DNA of 64,000 nt from Vibrio sp. VB16 (GTDB lineage: Bacteria; Pseudomonadota; Gammaproteobacteria; Enterobacterales; Vibrionaceae): positions 2,356,001 to 2,420,000 of the forward strand of contig NZ_CP087590.1 in the NCBI RefSeq assembly GCF_015594925.2, given 5' to 3'. Shown here in pieces: positions 52,205 through 61,250 of this stretch. The position numbers and the translations under genes were made by a program. A model generated the notes under the pieces. The model searched no databases. It worked only from the letters and a program-made list of their open reading frames with translations, and was not told the DNA's origin. Each line of letters starts with the position of its first letter. Position 1 is the first letter of the stretch.

Positions 52205-54586
52205 TCAGCCACTAGGCTGTTTCTTCCAAATAGCGAGAAAATCTTCCTCTTTTAAAGGTTTAGATAATAAAAAACCTTGTACTTCTTGGCATCCTTTCGA
52301 GCGTACATAGTCTAGTTGTGTCGTCGTTTCAACCCCTTCTGCAACAACGTTAAGGTTATAGATCTTGGCCATTTCAATAATGACATCAAATAACTGTCTA
52401 TCGGTCGATTCGATATCAATCGCGTTGATAAACATTCTGTCAATTTTAAGTGTGTCTATTGGGTAGTTAATAAGTTGACTAAATGCTGTAAAACCAGTAC
52501 CAAAATCGTCAAGTGAAATCCTAACCCCTAATTTTTTAAGAGACTTTAGCATCTCTATGTTCTGATCATCACCCGGTATAAAACATGTCTCGGTAATTTC
52601 CATTTCTATTCTATTTGGTGGGATCTGGTACTTAGCAATTAGAGAAGCAAGATCATCTACAAAATCTATATTGGTCAGTTGCCAAGAAGAAAAATTGATG
52701 GCAAGGACGCCGTCAAAACTCAATTCTTTGATCCAAATTGATAATCGGTATAGCGCATTCTCAAAAACCCAATAGTCGATATCTTTGATTAAGCCAGATG
52801 ATTCCGCTACTGGAATAAACTCTGCTGGACCATAAGATGATAAATCCTTATGTGTCGTTCTTAAGAGGACTTCTGCCCCTCTTATCTTGCCATTTTTTGT
52901 GCCATAAATTGGCATGTAGGTTAGATAAAAACGGTTCGAACTGATTGAGTCCTTTATGTACTCATTTATTTTTTCGTGGCGTTTTATTTCACTGTTCAAT
53001 TCATCTGAGTAAAATTTGTAATTGTTTCTTCCGAATTCTTTTTTTGAAGAGTACATTGCAGAATCAGCGTGGTTGATTAATTCCATGACCGTCTTCGCAT
53101 CATTTGGGTATATTGAAAGGCCAATACTCACACCGATATCGAAAAGAGTATCACCGATAGCGAAACCTCCATCGAATAAGGAAAGAATTCGATGGGTAAA
53201 CAAGGTGAGAATATCCAGGTCATCTATACCCCCAACAATGATGGCAAACTCATCACCTGACAACCTTGCAAATTCGAATTCAGAAACAGACAAATTATCC
53301 CAATCAAAATCGACAAAACTTTCGACAAAACGTTCAGAGAAAACAGATAGCAGGTTGTCGCCTATATGATGTCCGTACTTATCATTAACATGTTTGAAGT
53401 TATCGAGGTCGAAATAAATAACAGCGCATTTCTTGCCTGTTTTTTCACACCGATCTATGATTCGAACAATATCCAAGTTGAATTTCTTACGGTTTGGCAG
53501 CCCCGTTAAACTGTCTCGTTTTGCCAAATCATCGAGCTCGGAGATGAGGTTGATGTATTTGTTTGTGAGAATTGAAACCTCATCATCACTTTTAGACTTT
53601 TCTATATAGATTAGATTGTCAGAATCCACCTGTTCAATTTGCTTAGTCAGCTTCTCGACTGGTTTTATTATCTGTTTAACAATAAGCCATTTGAGTAACA
53701 CAAAAGTGACTAGCGTGACGGACAAAACAATAGTGACAAACATTATTTGAAACGGTTTGTAAATTTTAGACAAGGTTTCGCCCATTAAGGCTATTTTTAT
53801 GGTCCATAAATCGTGCTTGAGTTCATAACCGAGCTCATCACCTGACATTGTCATGTGGTCGATTTTTACTGCACTTTCAATGGCATTGGATGCGGCATTG
53901 GGCGTGATAGAGAGCCTCACATCTGGATCTATTTTCGTTTTTATCTTCTCGTAAAAATCAGCATTATGGGTGACTTTTGAGCGGATTACCGCAGTATACA
54001 GTTTATGGCCTCTAGAAAATGTTGGGACCGTTAAACTCTGTTCTGGAGTAAATGTTTTCAATATTAGAAATTCTGGTTCATCACCTTTATTAATAAACTT
54101 ATAAGTTGAGGCATTGATCAATGCGACACCATGTACTTCTAACTCATTGTTTATTTGAGATATGTGATTTTCAATGACTTCGTTCGTTTCAAATTTGGAA
54201 AAAGGATTGGAGGTATTGAAGTAAATAATTTCCTGACCTTTATTATCTAACAGGGCGAAACTTTCAAAACTCCCATGATTGATTTCAAGTTGATTAATAT
54301 AATTGACAAGCTCTTTCTCTAAGTAGTATTTATCCGTGTCATTTTTCAGTCCATCAAAGTGTTGTTGAATATAATGACTTTCTAAACTCATTCTAGCGAT
54401 AGTATCAAGTTCTTGAAGATCCTTATTTAGATCATAAGAAATATATTCAAGCTCATTTTGTAGTTTGTCGGACATTGCCAATGTAAGTTGTAATTTTTGG
54501 CTGCTGTATGAAAACAAGGCCGCAGTCGAAAAAATAATCAACATGACGGGCAGTAGTATGTAATTAATTTTCGCTGACAGTTTCAT
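52205..54586 (-). CDS. mbaA: MbaA-like GGDEF-EAL c-di-GMP sensor protein
   Basis: The 793-residue inner-membrane protein has a first transmembrane helix at about 9-28, a large periplasmic sensor domain (about 30-275), a second helix at about 280-303 and a HAMP-like linker. A GGDEF domain (about 350-510) has an active-site variant SGDEF (RLSGDEFAIIVG). An EAL domain (about 535-785) has EVL in place of EAL (GAEVLLRT) but keeps MEITETCF, SLDDFGTGF and QGFLLSKPL. These variants and the upstream PotD-like partner (15 bases before it) match V. cholerae MbaA, a bifunctional c-di-GMP enzyme controlled by NspS. Confidence 0.82.
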   Translation of the reverse strand: MKLSAKINYILLPVMLIIFSTAALFSYSSQKLQLTLAMSDKLQNELEYISYDLNKDLQELDTIARMSLESHYIQQHFDGLKNDTDKYYLEKELVNYINQLEINHGSFESFALLDNKGQEIIYFNTSNPFSKFETNEVIENHISQINNELEVHGVALINASTYKFINKGDEPEFLILKTFTPEQSLTVPTFSRGHKLYTAVIRSKVTHNADFYEKIKTKIDPDVRLSITPNAASNAIESAVKIDHMTMSGDELGYELKHDLWTIKIALMGETLSKIYKPFQIMFVTIVLSVTLVTFVLLKWLIVKQIIKPVEKLTKQIEQVDSDNLIYIEKSKSDDEVSILTNKYINLISELDDLAKRDSLTGLPNRKKFNLDIVRIIDRCEKTGKKCAVIYFDLDNFKHVNDKYGHHIGDNLLSVFSERFVESFVDFDWDNLSVSEFEFARLSGDEFAIIVGGIDDLDILTLFTHRILSLFDGGFAIGDTLFDIGVSIGLSIYPNDAKTVMELINHADSAMYSSKKEFGRNNYKFYSDELNSEIKRHEKINEYIKDSISSNRFYLTYMPIYGTKNGKIRGAEVLLRTTHKDLSSYGPAEFIPVAESSGLIKDIDYWVFENALYRLSIWIKELSFDGVLAINFSSWQLTNIDFVDDLASLIAKYQIPPNRIEMEITETCFIPGDDQNIEMLKSLKKLGVRISLDDFGTGFTAFSQLINYPIDTLKIDRMFINAIDIESTDRQLFDVIIEMAKIYNLNVVAEGVETTTQLDYVRSKGCQEVQGFLLSKPLKEEDFLAIWKKQPSG

Positions 54587-54600
54587 TCGTCAATTATCTT

Positions 54601-55638
54601 CTATTTACTGTTCTGGAGTACGGTTAATATTTGGCTCCGGAAATTTTCAGCTTCTGTACTAAGCCTCTTGTAAGAGAATGCAGTGTCGCTATCTAAATTC
54701 TCAGGGAACAGTTCTTCATCGTGAAGGTATTCTTCACTGGCCGAATCTAATACATATTGATTCGAGCTTGTAAACCACATCTCTTCCGCATTTTTTACAG
54801 CGTTATCTGGTTTGTTGATAAAATTTAGAAATTCTATCGAAGCTTTGCTGATAGGTTTTTGAATATGGGCACTCAGACACTCATGCCATAACAGCGTTCC
54901 TTCAATTGGAATCGTGTACACCCAATCTTCTTGGCTAGTTGTGGATGATACTTGCTCTTTTTCACCGGAATACAATATGGCCATTTCCATTTTAGAATCC
55001 GTTTTTTTATCTAAAACGTAACCGATACTCGTTCTAAAGGCGAGTAGGTCTTTACGCGTTTTCATGAGCAGGCTATAGGCTTGTTCTAACTCATTTTTAT
55101 CTTCAGTCATTGGGTTAAACCCTAGTGCGAGCAACGCAATAGCCGTTGTATCTATATCATCATTTGGGATCACGACGGTTTGAGGATTCTCGCTTGCATA
55201 GTCAAAAATATCCATCCACGAACGAATCTCTCGGTCTACTTTTGAAGTTCTATACCCTATTCCCATGGTTCCCTGTGAGTAAGGTATTCCATAAGGTCCA
55301 CACACTTGATTAGATGCCTTGGTAAAATTCGAGTTTTCTTGATCTAACACGCCTGATAGCTTAGCAAGGTGTCCAGACTCTCCCAATTCTCTAATTGTTA
55401 ATCCATCTATAATGAATAAGTCATAGGCTAAAGCTTTTCCTGAATACACGACAACATCACGCAGCATTTCATTTTCAAAGTATATTTGAGACACCGTGTA
55501 GCCGTATGTATCTTCAAATTCTTTAATGAGGGTATCTGAAATATAGTCTTCCCATGTGAAAATTTTGAGTTTGTCGGCTAAGCAATTCGTACTAAAAAAA
55601 AGTGAACATAAGGATAGAAGAGTAGTGAGTGTGCGCAT
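54601..55638 (-). CDS. nspS: NspS-like polyamine-binding periplasmic sensor
   Basis: The 345-residue protein has a signal peptide (cleaved near TNCLA/DKLKIFTWEDYI) and the PotD/PotF-type fold: FTWEDYISDTLIKEF, YDLFIIDGLTIREL, CGPYGIPYSQGTMGIGYR. There are no transporter genes next to it. Instead a GGDEF-EAL membrane protein follows 15 bases downstream, the arrangement of nspS-mbaA, where norspermidine-bound NspS alters MbaA output. The specific polyamine read here is inferred, not seen. Confidence 0.82.
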   Translation of the reverse strand: MRTLTTLLSLCSLFFSTNCLADKLKIFTWEDYISDTLIKEFEDTYGYTVSQIYFENEMLRDVVVYSGKALAYDLFIIDGLTIRELGESGHLAKLSGVLDQENSNFTKASNQVCGPYGIPYSQGTMGIGYRTSKVDREIRSWMDIFDYASENPQTVVIPNDDIDTTAIALLALGFNPMTEDKNELEQAYSLLMKTRKDLLAFRTSIGYVLDKKTDSKMEMAILYSGEKEQVSSTTSQEDWVYTIPIEGTLLWHECLSAHIQKPISKASIEFLNFINKPDNAVKNAEEMWFTSSNQYVLDSASEEYLHDEELFPENLDSDTAFSYKRLSTEAENFRSQILTVLQNSK

Positions 55639-55705
55639 TAGGACCCTTTTTATTAACCAAATAGAAAAAATGTAGCCAAGATACTGAACGTCATTAAATT
55701 TATTA

Positions 55706-55840
55706 TTATTTGTAAACTCTAGTCTCTATTTCATTTAGTAGCCACGTTTTATAGTTCACCTCGTTATTTACACGCATTTGCCAGCGAGATCTACCGCCGC
55801 TAACCTGCGCAATATATACACCATCACTATGGTTATCCAT
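55706..55840 (-). CDS. Possible 44-residue small protein upstream of nspS
   Basis: The frame MDNHSDGVYIAQVSGGRSRW continues into QMRVNNEVNYKTWLLNEIETRVYK. Its composition looks protein-like, with no stop for 44 codons in an otherwise stop-rich gap. It has no ribosome binding site and no recognised family. It lies between nspS and a decayed LysR gene, so it may instead be a remnant. Confidence 0.25.
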   Translation of the reverse strand: MDNHSDGVYIAQVSGGRSRWQMRVNNEVNYKTWLLNEIETRVYK

Positions 55841-56010
55841 AATTGATGACTACCATTATCATGTTGCTGTTATTCATTTCTTGTCCAATGACAATTTATA
55901 CCTTATCTGTATGCCTATTTTTTATAAAAAGCGTTGTCGATCAAATCTATTCAAAAAACTCTTTCTTCGACGTTTATCCGACATCTGGTCATATCATGCG
56001 AGACAATTTA

Positions 56011-56470
56011 TTATTCGAATTTTGATTTGTCTTCTTTAACGGCTTTTACTATCCAATCAACGAATATATGCACATCCGAGCGCACCATCGCTTCTTTTGT
56101 AACAACATCATATCCGATATCAGGGCCAACCAATTCTTCCAAACAAACCATTGTCTACTAGATTCTGCTGCTTCGAGTTGAGTGGTATCCCAATGAATTA
56201 GAGAAAAGGTGAAGAGATCTGATAGCGCTTTGGTTGATGAAAGAGCGTTTGCTACCGCAGGGCTACATGCTGGCATAATTTGGTCGATCATCAATCTATG
56301 ATGTACCAACTTATCGTACTTTCGAACACCATACCGAATAGCGATATCAACATTGCTCCGTTCCAGATCACTTATCTGTGGAGATGAATCTATCAGCTCT
56401 GCTGATATCTGGGTAGGCCATCTTAAATATTGGCGATATCTTTGCTTTCTTTTCTGGGATATTTTGGGCC
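56011..56470 (-). pseudogene. Decayed LysR-type regulator (C-terminal remnant)
   Basis: Joined frames on the minus strand read as the effector domain of a GcvA-like LysR protein: FKMAYPDI, then (frameshift) ELIDSSPQISDLERSNVDIA with IRYG, KLVHHRLMIDQIMPACSPAV, FSLIHWDT and WKNWLAL. A further frameshift and deletion lead to RSDVHIFVDWIV and a stop at 56011. No helix-turn-helix part is left upstream. At least two frame breaks and the missing N-terminus make it a pseudogene. An intact LysR gene lies just beyond. Confidence 0.7.
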
Positions 56471-56614
56471 ATCGGTGCGTGCCTGATTGAAGCTCTAATT
56501 AGTTTCCAATTAAAACCTGAGTTAACTTTGATTCAAAACCGCTCTATTGATGATTCATGCTTACATCGCATTACGATATCGGAATGTTTAAGAACTCCCT
56601 AAATCACTGTAACC

Positions 56615-57499
56615 CTATAACGTTAATGTATCAGAGAGATAGTCGATAAAAACTCTGACTTTGACTGGCATATAAGCTCGTTCAGGAAAAACCGCCCAGA
56701 TACTTTTTTCCGGCATTTTGTATTCTGGTAACAATTGGATAAGCTCGCCACTATCTATATAAGGTTTTGCGATGAAATCAGGCAACCGTCCAACCCCTAA
56801 GCCTCGTAAGCATCCTGCTAATATTGCTTCGCTGTTATTTACTCTATAATTTCCACGTACACTGACTCTTTCAATGTGATCATTGTATTCGAAAATCCAT
56901 TCGATCGTTTGTGCCGAGTAGCTATAAATCAACGCATTGTGTTCAGTTAGATCGATGGGCGTTTTGGGCAAAAACCTTCCATCTAAATATGTTTCTGACG
57001 CACAAATTAAACTACGACTATGCATAAGCTTTCTTGCGATTAGGGAAGAATCGGCAAGATTGCCACCACGAATAGCGACATCGAATCCAACGTCAACAAT
57101 ATCCGAGTAACGGTCGTCCATAACCATATCGATTTCAACTTGCGGGTACTTCTTCAAAAAACCTGGGATTAAAGGAGCAATTTTCAATCGCCCAAAAGAC
57201 ATTGGAACACAAATCTTGAGCTTGCCTATTGGTGAATGTTGTCGGCTGGTTACGGAATCTTCAGCCTGCTGCATCCAATAGTACGCATTTTGTGCGTTAG
57301 AGAAATAATGACCACCAGCCTCTGTGAGACTAACCTTTCGAGTCGTTCGATGCAGTAGGCGAACTCCCAACGCCGCTTCCAATTGATTCACGCGTTTACT
57401 TACTGCTGAGCGCGAAACGTTAAGGTGACGGGCTGCCTCTGCAAAACTTTTATGCTCCGCAACAGCGAGAAAATAAGGAATAGCGTCTAAGTGTTCCAT
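56615..57499 (-). CDS. LysR-family transcriptional regulator
   Basis: The 294-residue protein has the N-terminal winged helix-turn-helix (about 3-62, FLAVAEHKSFAEAARHLNVS, RLLHRTTRKVSLTEAG) and a periplasmic-binding-like effector domain. That domain carries FDVAIRGGNLADSSLIARKL and ILAGCLRGLGVGRLPDFI. It is divergent from an EamA-type transporter gene. GCATAT / ATATGC arms at 57541-57573 in the gap are a candidate binding site. It most likely controls that transporter. Confidence 0.92.
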   Translation of the reverse strand: MEHLDAIPYFLAVAEHKSFAEAARHLNVSRSAVSKRVNQLEAALGVRLLHRTTRKVSLTEAGGHYFSNAQNAYYWMQQAEDSVTSRQHSPIGKLKICVPMSFGRLKIAPLIPGFLKKYPQVEIDMVMDDRYSDIVDVGFDVAIRGGNLADSSLIARKLMHSRSLICASETYLDGRFLPKTPIDLTEHNALIYSYSAQTIEWIFEYNDHIERVSVRGNYRVNNSEAILAGCLRGLGVGRLPDFIAKPYIDSGELIQLLPEYKMPEKSIWAVFPERAYMPVKVRVFIDYLSDTLTL

Positions 57500-57615
57500 C
57501 GTGTTTGTAGCCTAACTGGAAACAATGTGATGAGTGTAGGGCATATTATCATTCTAGTCGAACCAATATATGCTTTCTCTACTGAACTCAGGTCTAACAA
57601 AGTTAAGGCAATATT

Positions 57616-58575
57616 ATGTCCAACCAATCAGTGTTATCGAATAAAGCAAGTGACGAAATTAAGTTTGAGACATTATCCTTTAAAAGTACGCGAATTTTAT
57701 ACATTCTTAGCATTGGTATTTCCGTTGCGGTTAGCTTCGCATTAGCGAAGTACAGCGTCATGAACGGCTTTACACCTCTTGAGGTGCTAGTACTACCGTT
57801 AATGGGCTCAGCCTTCATTCTATTAACATTGTTGGTATTAAAAGGTGAATTAAAAACGCTATCGGTAAAACACTTACGCTACTACATTTTTGCTGGTCTG
57901 CTTGGTGTTAGTCTACCTAATTTAGCATCAAATTTTGCACTTCAGAATTTGTCGGCCAGTACATTCAGCGTCTTGATTACCTTGTCACCCCTGTTCACTC
58001 TCCTACTTTCCATACCATTTCAGAAAGCCGGGTTAGACTTCAAAAGAGTCATGGGAATAGGGTTTGGATTTTTAGCGGTTTTGCTAGTAACCATATCACC
58101 TGGCTTCACGTTAAAAGATGACGGTACTACGTTACTTCTCGCGACTTTGGTGCCCTTGTTCCTTGCGATGGGGAATATATATCGAAGTAAAGCCTATCCT
58201 GTTGACGCCAACCCAATCGCCCTCGCTACAGGAGTATTGTGTATACAAAGTTTAATTTGGCTACCAATCAGTCTAACCGTTGGCAGCAGCTCTATCGATG
58301 GCGCGCAACAATCAAGTTCACTCATATTGGTGCTGATGGCGATAATCTCCGCATTCAGTTATCTACTCACCTTTCGTTTACAAAAAATGACCGATGGATT
58401 GGGTTTTAGTCAGGTGGGAAATGTAGTGACAATAACAGGTGTCACGATCGGAATTTTCTTCTTTGCCGATGCTTTCCACTACCGGTTGATCATCGCTTTA
58501 ATTCTGTTATTCATTGGTCTATCGATGACAAACCAATCGTCAAAACAAGCAGTAAAATTCAACAATAAATTATAA
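57616..58575 (+). CDS. EamA/DMT-family transporter
   Basis: The 319-residue membrane protein has ten predicted transmembrane helices in two repeats of the drug/metabolite transporter superfamily (ASTFSVLITLSPLFTLLLSI in the first, VLMAIISAFSYLLTFRLQKM in the second), after a polar 28-residue N-terminus. It lies opposite a LysR regulator, with an NTF2-like gene 24 bases downstream. Substrate unknown; family members often export amino acids or metabolites. Confidence 0.87.
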   Translation: MSNQSVLSNKASDEIKFETLSFKSTRILYILSIGISVAVSFALAKYSVMNGFTPLEVLVLPLMGSAFILLTLLVLKGELKTLSVKHLRYYIFAGLLGVSLPNLASNFALQNLSASTFSVLITLSPLFTLLLSIPFQKAGLDFKRVMGIGFGFLAVLLVTISPGFTLKDDGTTLLLATLVPLFLAMGNIYRSKAYPVDANPIALATGVLCIQSLIWLPISLTVGSSSIDGAQQSSSLILVLMAIISAFSYLLTFRLQKMTDGLGFSQVGNVVTITGVTIGIFFFADAFHYRLIIALILLFIGLSMTNQSSKQAVKFNNKL

Positions 58576-58599
58576 TATAAGCAGCCAAAGGAAATGAAA

Positions 58600-58956
58600 A
58601 TGAATAATCCAATTGAGTTCACAAAAAAACTTTACAACATTGTGGACAGTCGTAACGCTTCTGAATTATCTCAGATGCTTCATCAAGACGTTACATTCAG
58701 GTTTTCCAACGCTGAACCAGTAAAGGGTAAATCAAATGTTGTGGAAATGAATCGTCAGTTTTTCAGTTCTATTGCAGGTATGTCTCATACCTTTGATAAT
58801 ATCTGGAATCAAAATGATGTGATTATCTGTAACGGTCAGGTAAGTTACGTTAGAAAAGATGGTAGTAAACATTCGGCAAAATTCGCGACATTTTTAACTA
58901 TGAAAGAGGGTTTAATCAGTAATTATGAAATCTATGCTGATGTCTCTCAACTATAA
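58600..58956 (+). CDS. SnoaL/NTF2-like protein
   Basis: The 118-residue protein has the cone-shaped NTF2/SnoaL fold: FTKKLYNIVDSRNASELSQM, DVTFRFSNAEPVKGKSNVV and a C-terminal sheet NYEIYADVSQL. ATG 58600 is preferred over ATG 58594 because AAAGGA then lies 6 bases upstream. It is co-directional with the EamA transporter and probably co-transcribed. It may act on, or bind, the transported compound; no catalytic residues can be assigned. Confidence 0.82.
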   Translation: MNNPIEFTKKLYNIVDSRNASELSQMLHQDVTFRFSNAEPVKGKSNVVEMNRQFFSSIAGMSHTFDNIWNQNDVIICNGQVSYVRKDGSKHSAKFATFLTMKEGLISNYEIYADVSQL

Positions 58957-59028
58957 CAATTGACGTATCACGTCACTCATCATTGGTTTGAGTATTTAGG
59001 TTTATTCGTCTTCGATTACACAATTAGC

Positions 59029-60759
59029 TTACGGCTTTGAGCGGTTTTTGGGACGTTTATTATTGGCATAGCCTAAGTACTCAACCGTCTCTTTGCCATT
59101 CATCGGTTTAGAAAAATAGAAGCCCTGCATACAATGGACCTTTTTCTGTCGATAACACGCATTCATATCGGCATTTTCAATGCCTTCCACTAGGAACTCA
59201 ACGTCATTTCGTCGGCACATATCGATAAGAAAGCAAACATAGTTCATCGCTTCTTCGTTTTGCATCGCTTTATTTACCGTTTCCTTGTCGAGTTTGATTT
59301 GGTTGATTGGTAAGGAAAATAAATTATTTAAGGTGCTGTAACCAGAACCGAAATCATCGAGAGAAAGCTTGAATCCAAGCTGCGATAGCGCAAGCAGCTG
59401 TGCACCAGCCATTGAGCTCGTATCTAAGAATAGCGATTCAGTTATTTCCATAACAATTCGCGATGGTGATATTTGATGTTCCATTGCGATACTTAACGCT
59501 TGTGTAGCAAAACTTATGCTCTGTAGTTGAAGAACCGAGACATTCACATTCACACTCAATGTAGAATCATTCGGTAAACCGCTCAAAAACTGACATGCTT
59601 GATTAAACACTTGCCAGCCAAGCTGTACAATCAAATTTTGGGATTCAGCCACAGGAATAAACTCGTCAGGATATATTTCTCCAAGCGCACTATTTTCCCA
59701 TCGGGATAATAATTCTACGCTACAAGGTTTATTGGTTTTTGCATTGATAATGGGTTGAAATTTAACGGTTAATTCATTATTTCTTATTGCGCCACGCAAT
59801 TCTTTTTCAACATAAAAATGCCGAGCCAGTTTTGAATGCTTATTTTCATCATGAATGGCCCATTTACACTCATTTCCTTTCAAGGCGTACTCACTCGTTC
59901 TTGCAAGATGTCTTAAAATATCTCTAGGCGACTCAGATTGACGCGGCGGAAGCGTCATTATACCGACACGCATATCACACAGATCAATCATTGGGTTTAG
60001 ATTCGCAAGATCTTTAGAGTGAGAGAATATCCTGTCACAGATTTCTTCTAATTCATTGCTATTGAAAGAATGACCAACAATAGAAACAAAATTGCCTAGA
60101 ATGGATTGATATCGACATATAGGGTATATCGATAAATCGTTAAGAGCGTTATAAATACAGCTATAAATCCTATCTAAAACATCGTAACCGTACTGACTCA
60201 CCAATGTTTTGAGTTTGTTGATATTAAAATAAAATAAAGTACAGGGTGTTTGGTTGTCACCAAGCCTATTCATGTCATCCAGCAATTTTTTATAATGAAA
60301 AAAGTGATAACGTGAGGCCACCCAATGCTGGTGACAAATATGCTTATCCTGATCAAATTTTGCGTAGTATATTTCTTGTACCCCCTCAATACGATACTTT
60401 CCTTGATGCACGACGATTTTACATTGACAGGTTAGCTCTAGGTACGCCCCATCGATGCCTTGCCGACGAAACGTTATCGCTACTGAAGGGATTTCAAATG
60501 TAAATAATTGGAAGATGGCATTTTCAACATGCTCTACATCGTCATGGTGAATCTGGGCTAACCACTCTTTATAATGCAGGGTGTATCTATAGCTAGAGAG
60601 ATTTTCGCCAAAATAGATATACCCATCGATATCGATACAAAAAAACACTGAGTCTAGCGAATTCCCTGCGATATTCTCCATAGACTTAATCAATCTCTCA
60701 TTTTGAAAATAAACCACATCACGACAAACTTTTCTGAACGAAGAGCTCACATTAAACAT
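59029..60759 (-). CDS. PAS-degenerate GGDEF-EAL phosphodiesterase
   Basis: The 576-residue soluble protein has a PAS-like domain (about 30-140), a GGDEF domain (about 165-320) lacking the GGDEF motif, with ILGNFVSI at that place, and an EAL domain (about 325-565). The EAL domain keeps VELLSRW (Glu present), NVNVSVLQL, MEITESLFLD, SLDDFGSGYSTLNN, IKLDKE, VEGIE and MQGFYFSKPM. c-di-GMP hydrolysis is therefore likely, with the degenerate GGDEF perhaps binding GTP. It is monocistronic and divergent from the chemoreceptor gene. Confidence 0.87.
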   Translation of the reverse strand: MFNVSSSFRKVCRDVVYFQNERLIKSMENIAGNSLDSVFFCIDIDGYIYFGENLSSYRYTLHYKEWLAQIHHDDVEHVENAIFQLFTFEIPSVAITFRRQGIDGAYLELTCQCKIVVHQGKYRIEGVQEIYYAKFDQDKHICHQHWVASRYHFFHYKKLLDDMNRLGDNQTPCTLFYFNINKLKTLVSQYGYDVLDRIYSCIYNALNDLSIYPICRYQSILGNFVSIVGHSFNSNELEEICDRIFSHSKDLANLNPMIDLCDMRVGIMTLPPRQSESPRDILRHLARTSEYALKGNECKWAIHDENKHSKLARHFYVEKELRGAIRNNELTVKFQPIINAKTNKPCSVELLSRWENSALGEIYPDEFIPVAESQNLIVQLGWQVFNQACQFLSGLPNDSTLSVNVNVSVLQLQSISFATQALSIAMEHQISPSRIVMEITESLFLDTSSMAGAQLLALSQLGFKLSLDDFGSGYSTLNNLFSLPINQIKLDKETVNKAMQNEEAMNYVCFLIDMCRRNDVEFLVEGIENADMNACYRQKKVHCMQGFYFSKPMNGKETVEYLGYANNKRPKNRSKP

Positions 60760-61250
60760 ATAGAGTTATAATTCATCATGCAATTAATAATAACTAAAGT
60801 GTATGTCACATTTTTAAAATATAGATATTTGTCATATAAATCACATCAGTAGATGTATCAAACCTAAGCGTTGACCGTCTCCATAAAAATTTCTTGTTAA
60901 GCTCATAATGAAAAATTTCTCAAGATTATTTTTATAAGAAAATTTATTTTATTTCTATTGCTGACGAGATATTCATTATTGTTTATTTTTATATTGAGAG
61001 CTCAATTCATACTGAAAATCGACTTTTTGCATCCAAGTTTATTGGCTATATAAATCGGTAATGTTCGATTTTACAAATAGTTAGCGCATTTTTTATTATC
61101 TGCGCGTATGATTATTAACTATTGGTATAGTGATCGAAATCGAGTTCATGACTTCTCACTATTTTCTAATCGTTTTCAGATTACTTATTGTTAAAAATAA
61201 GTGACTAATGTTAATTGTTTGCTACTAAAATTGAGTGTGAATTTTCAGAC
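60760..61250. other. AT-rich intergenic region before EAL and MCP genes
   Basis: This 491-base gap between divergent genes is very AT-rich. It holds small hairpins such as ACATC-AGTA-GATGT near 60843 but no gene I can support. Promoters for both neighbours are expected; H-NS binding is plausible on composition alone. Confidence 0.3.

Noticed and set aside
55843..56161. Plus-strand frames in the gap next to the decayed LysR gene
   Set aside because: They overlap the pseudogene remnant, have no ribosome binding sites and no recognisable protein pattern.
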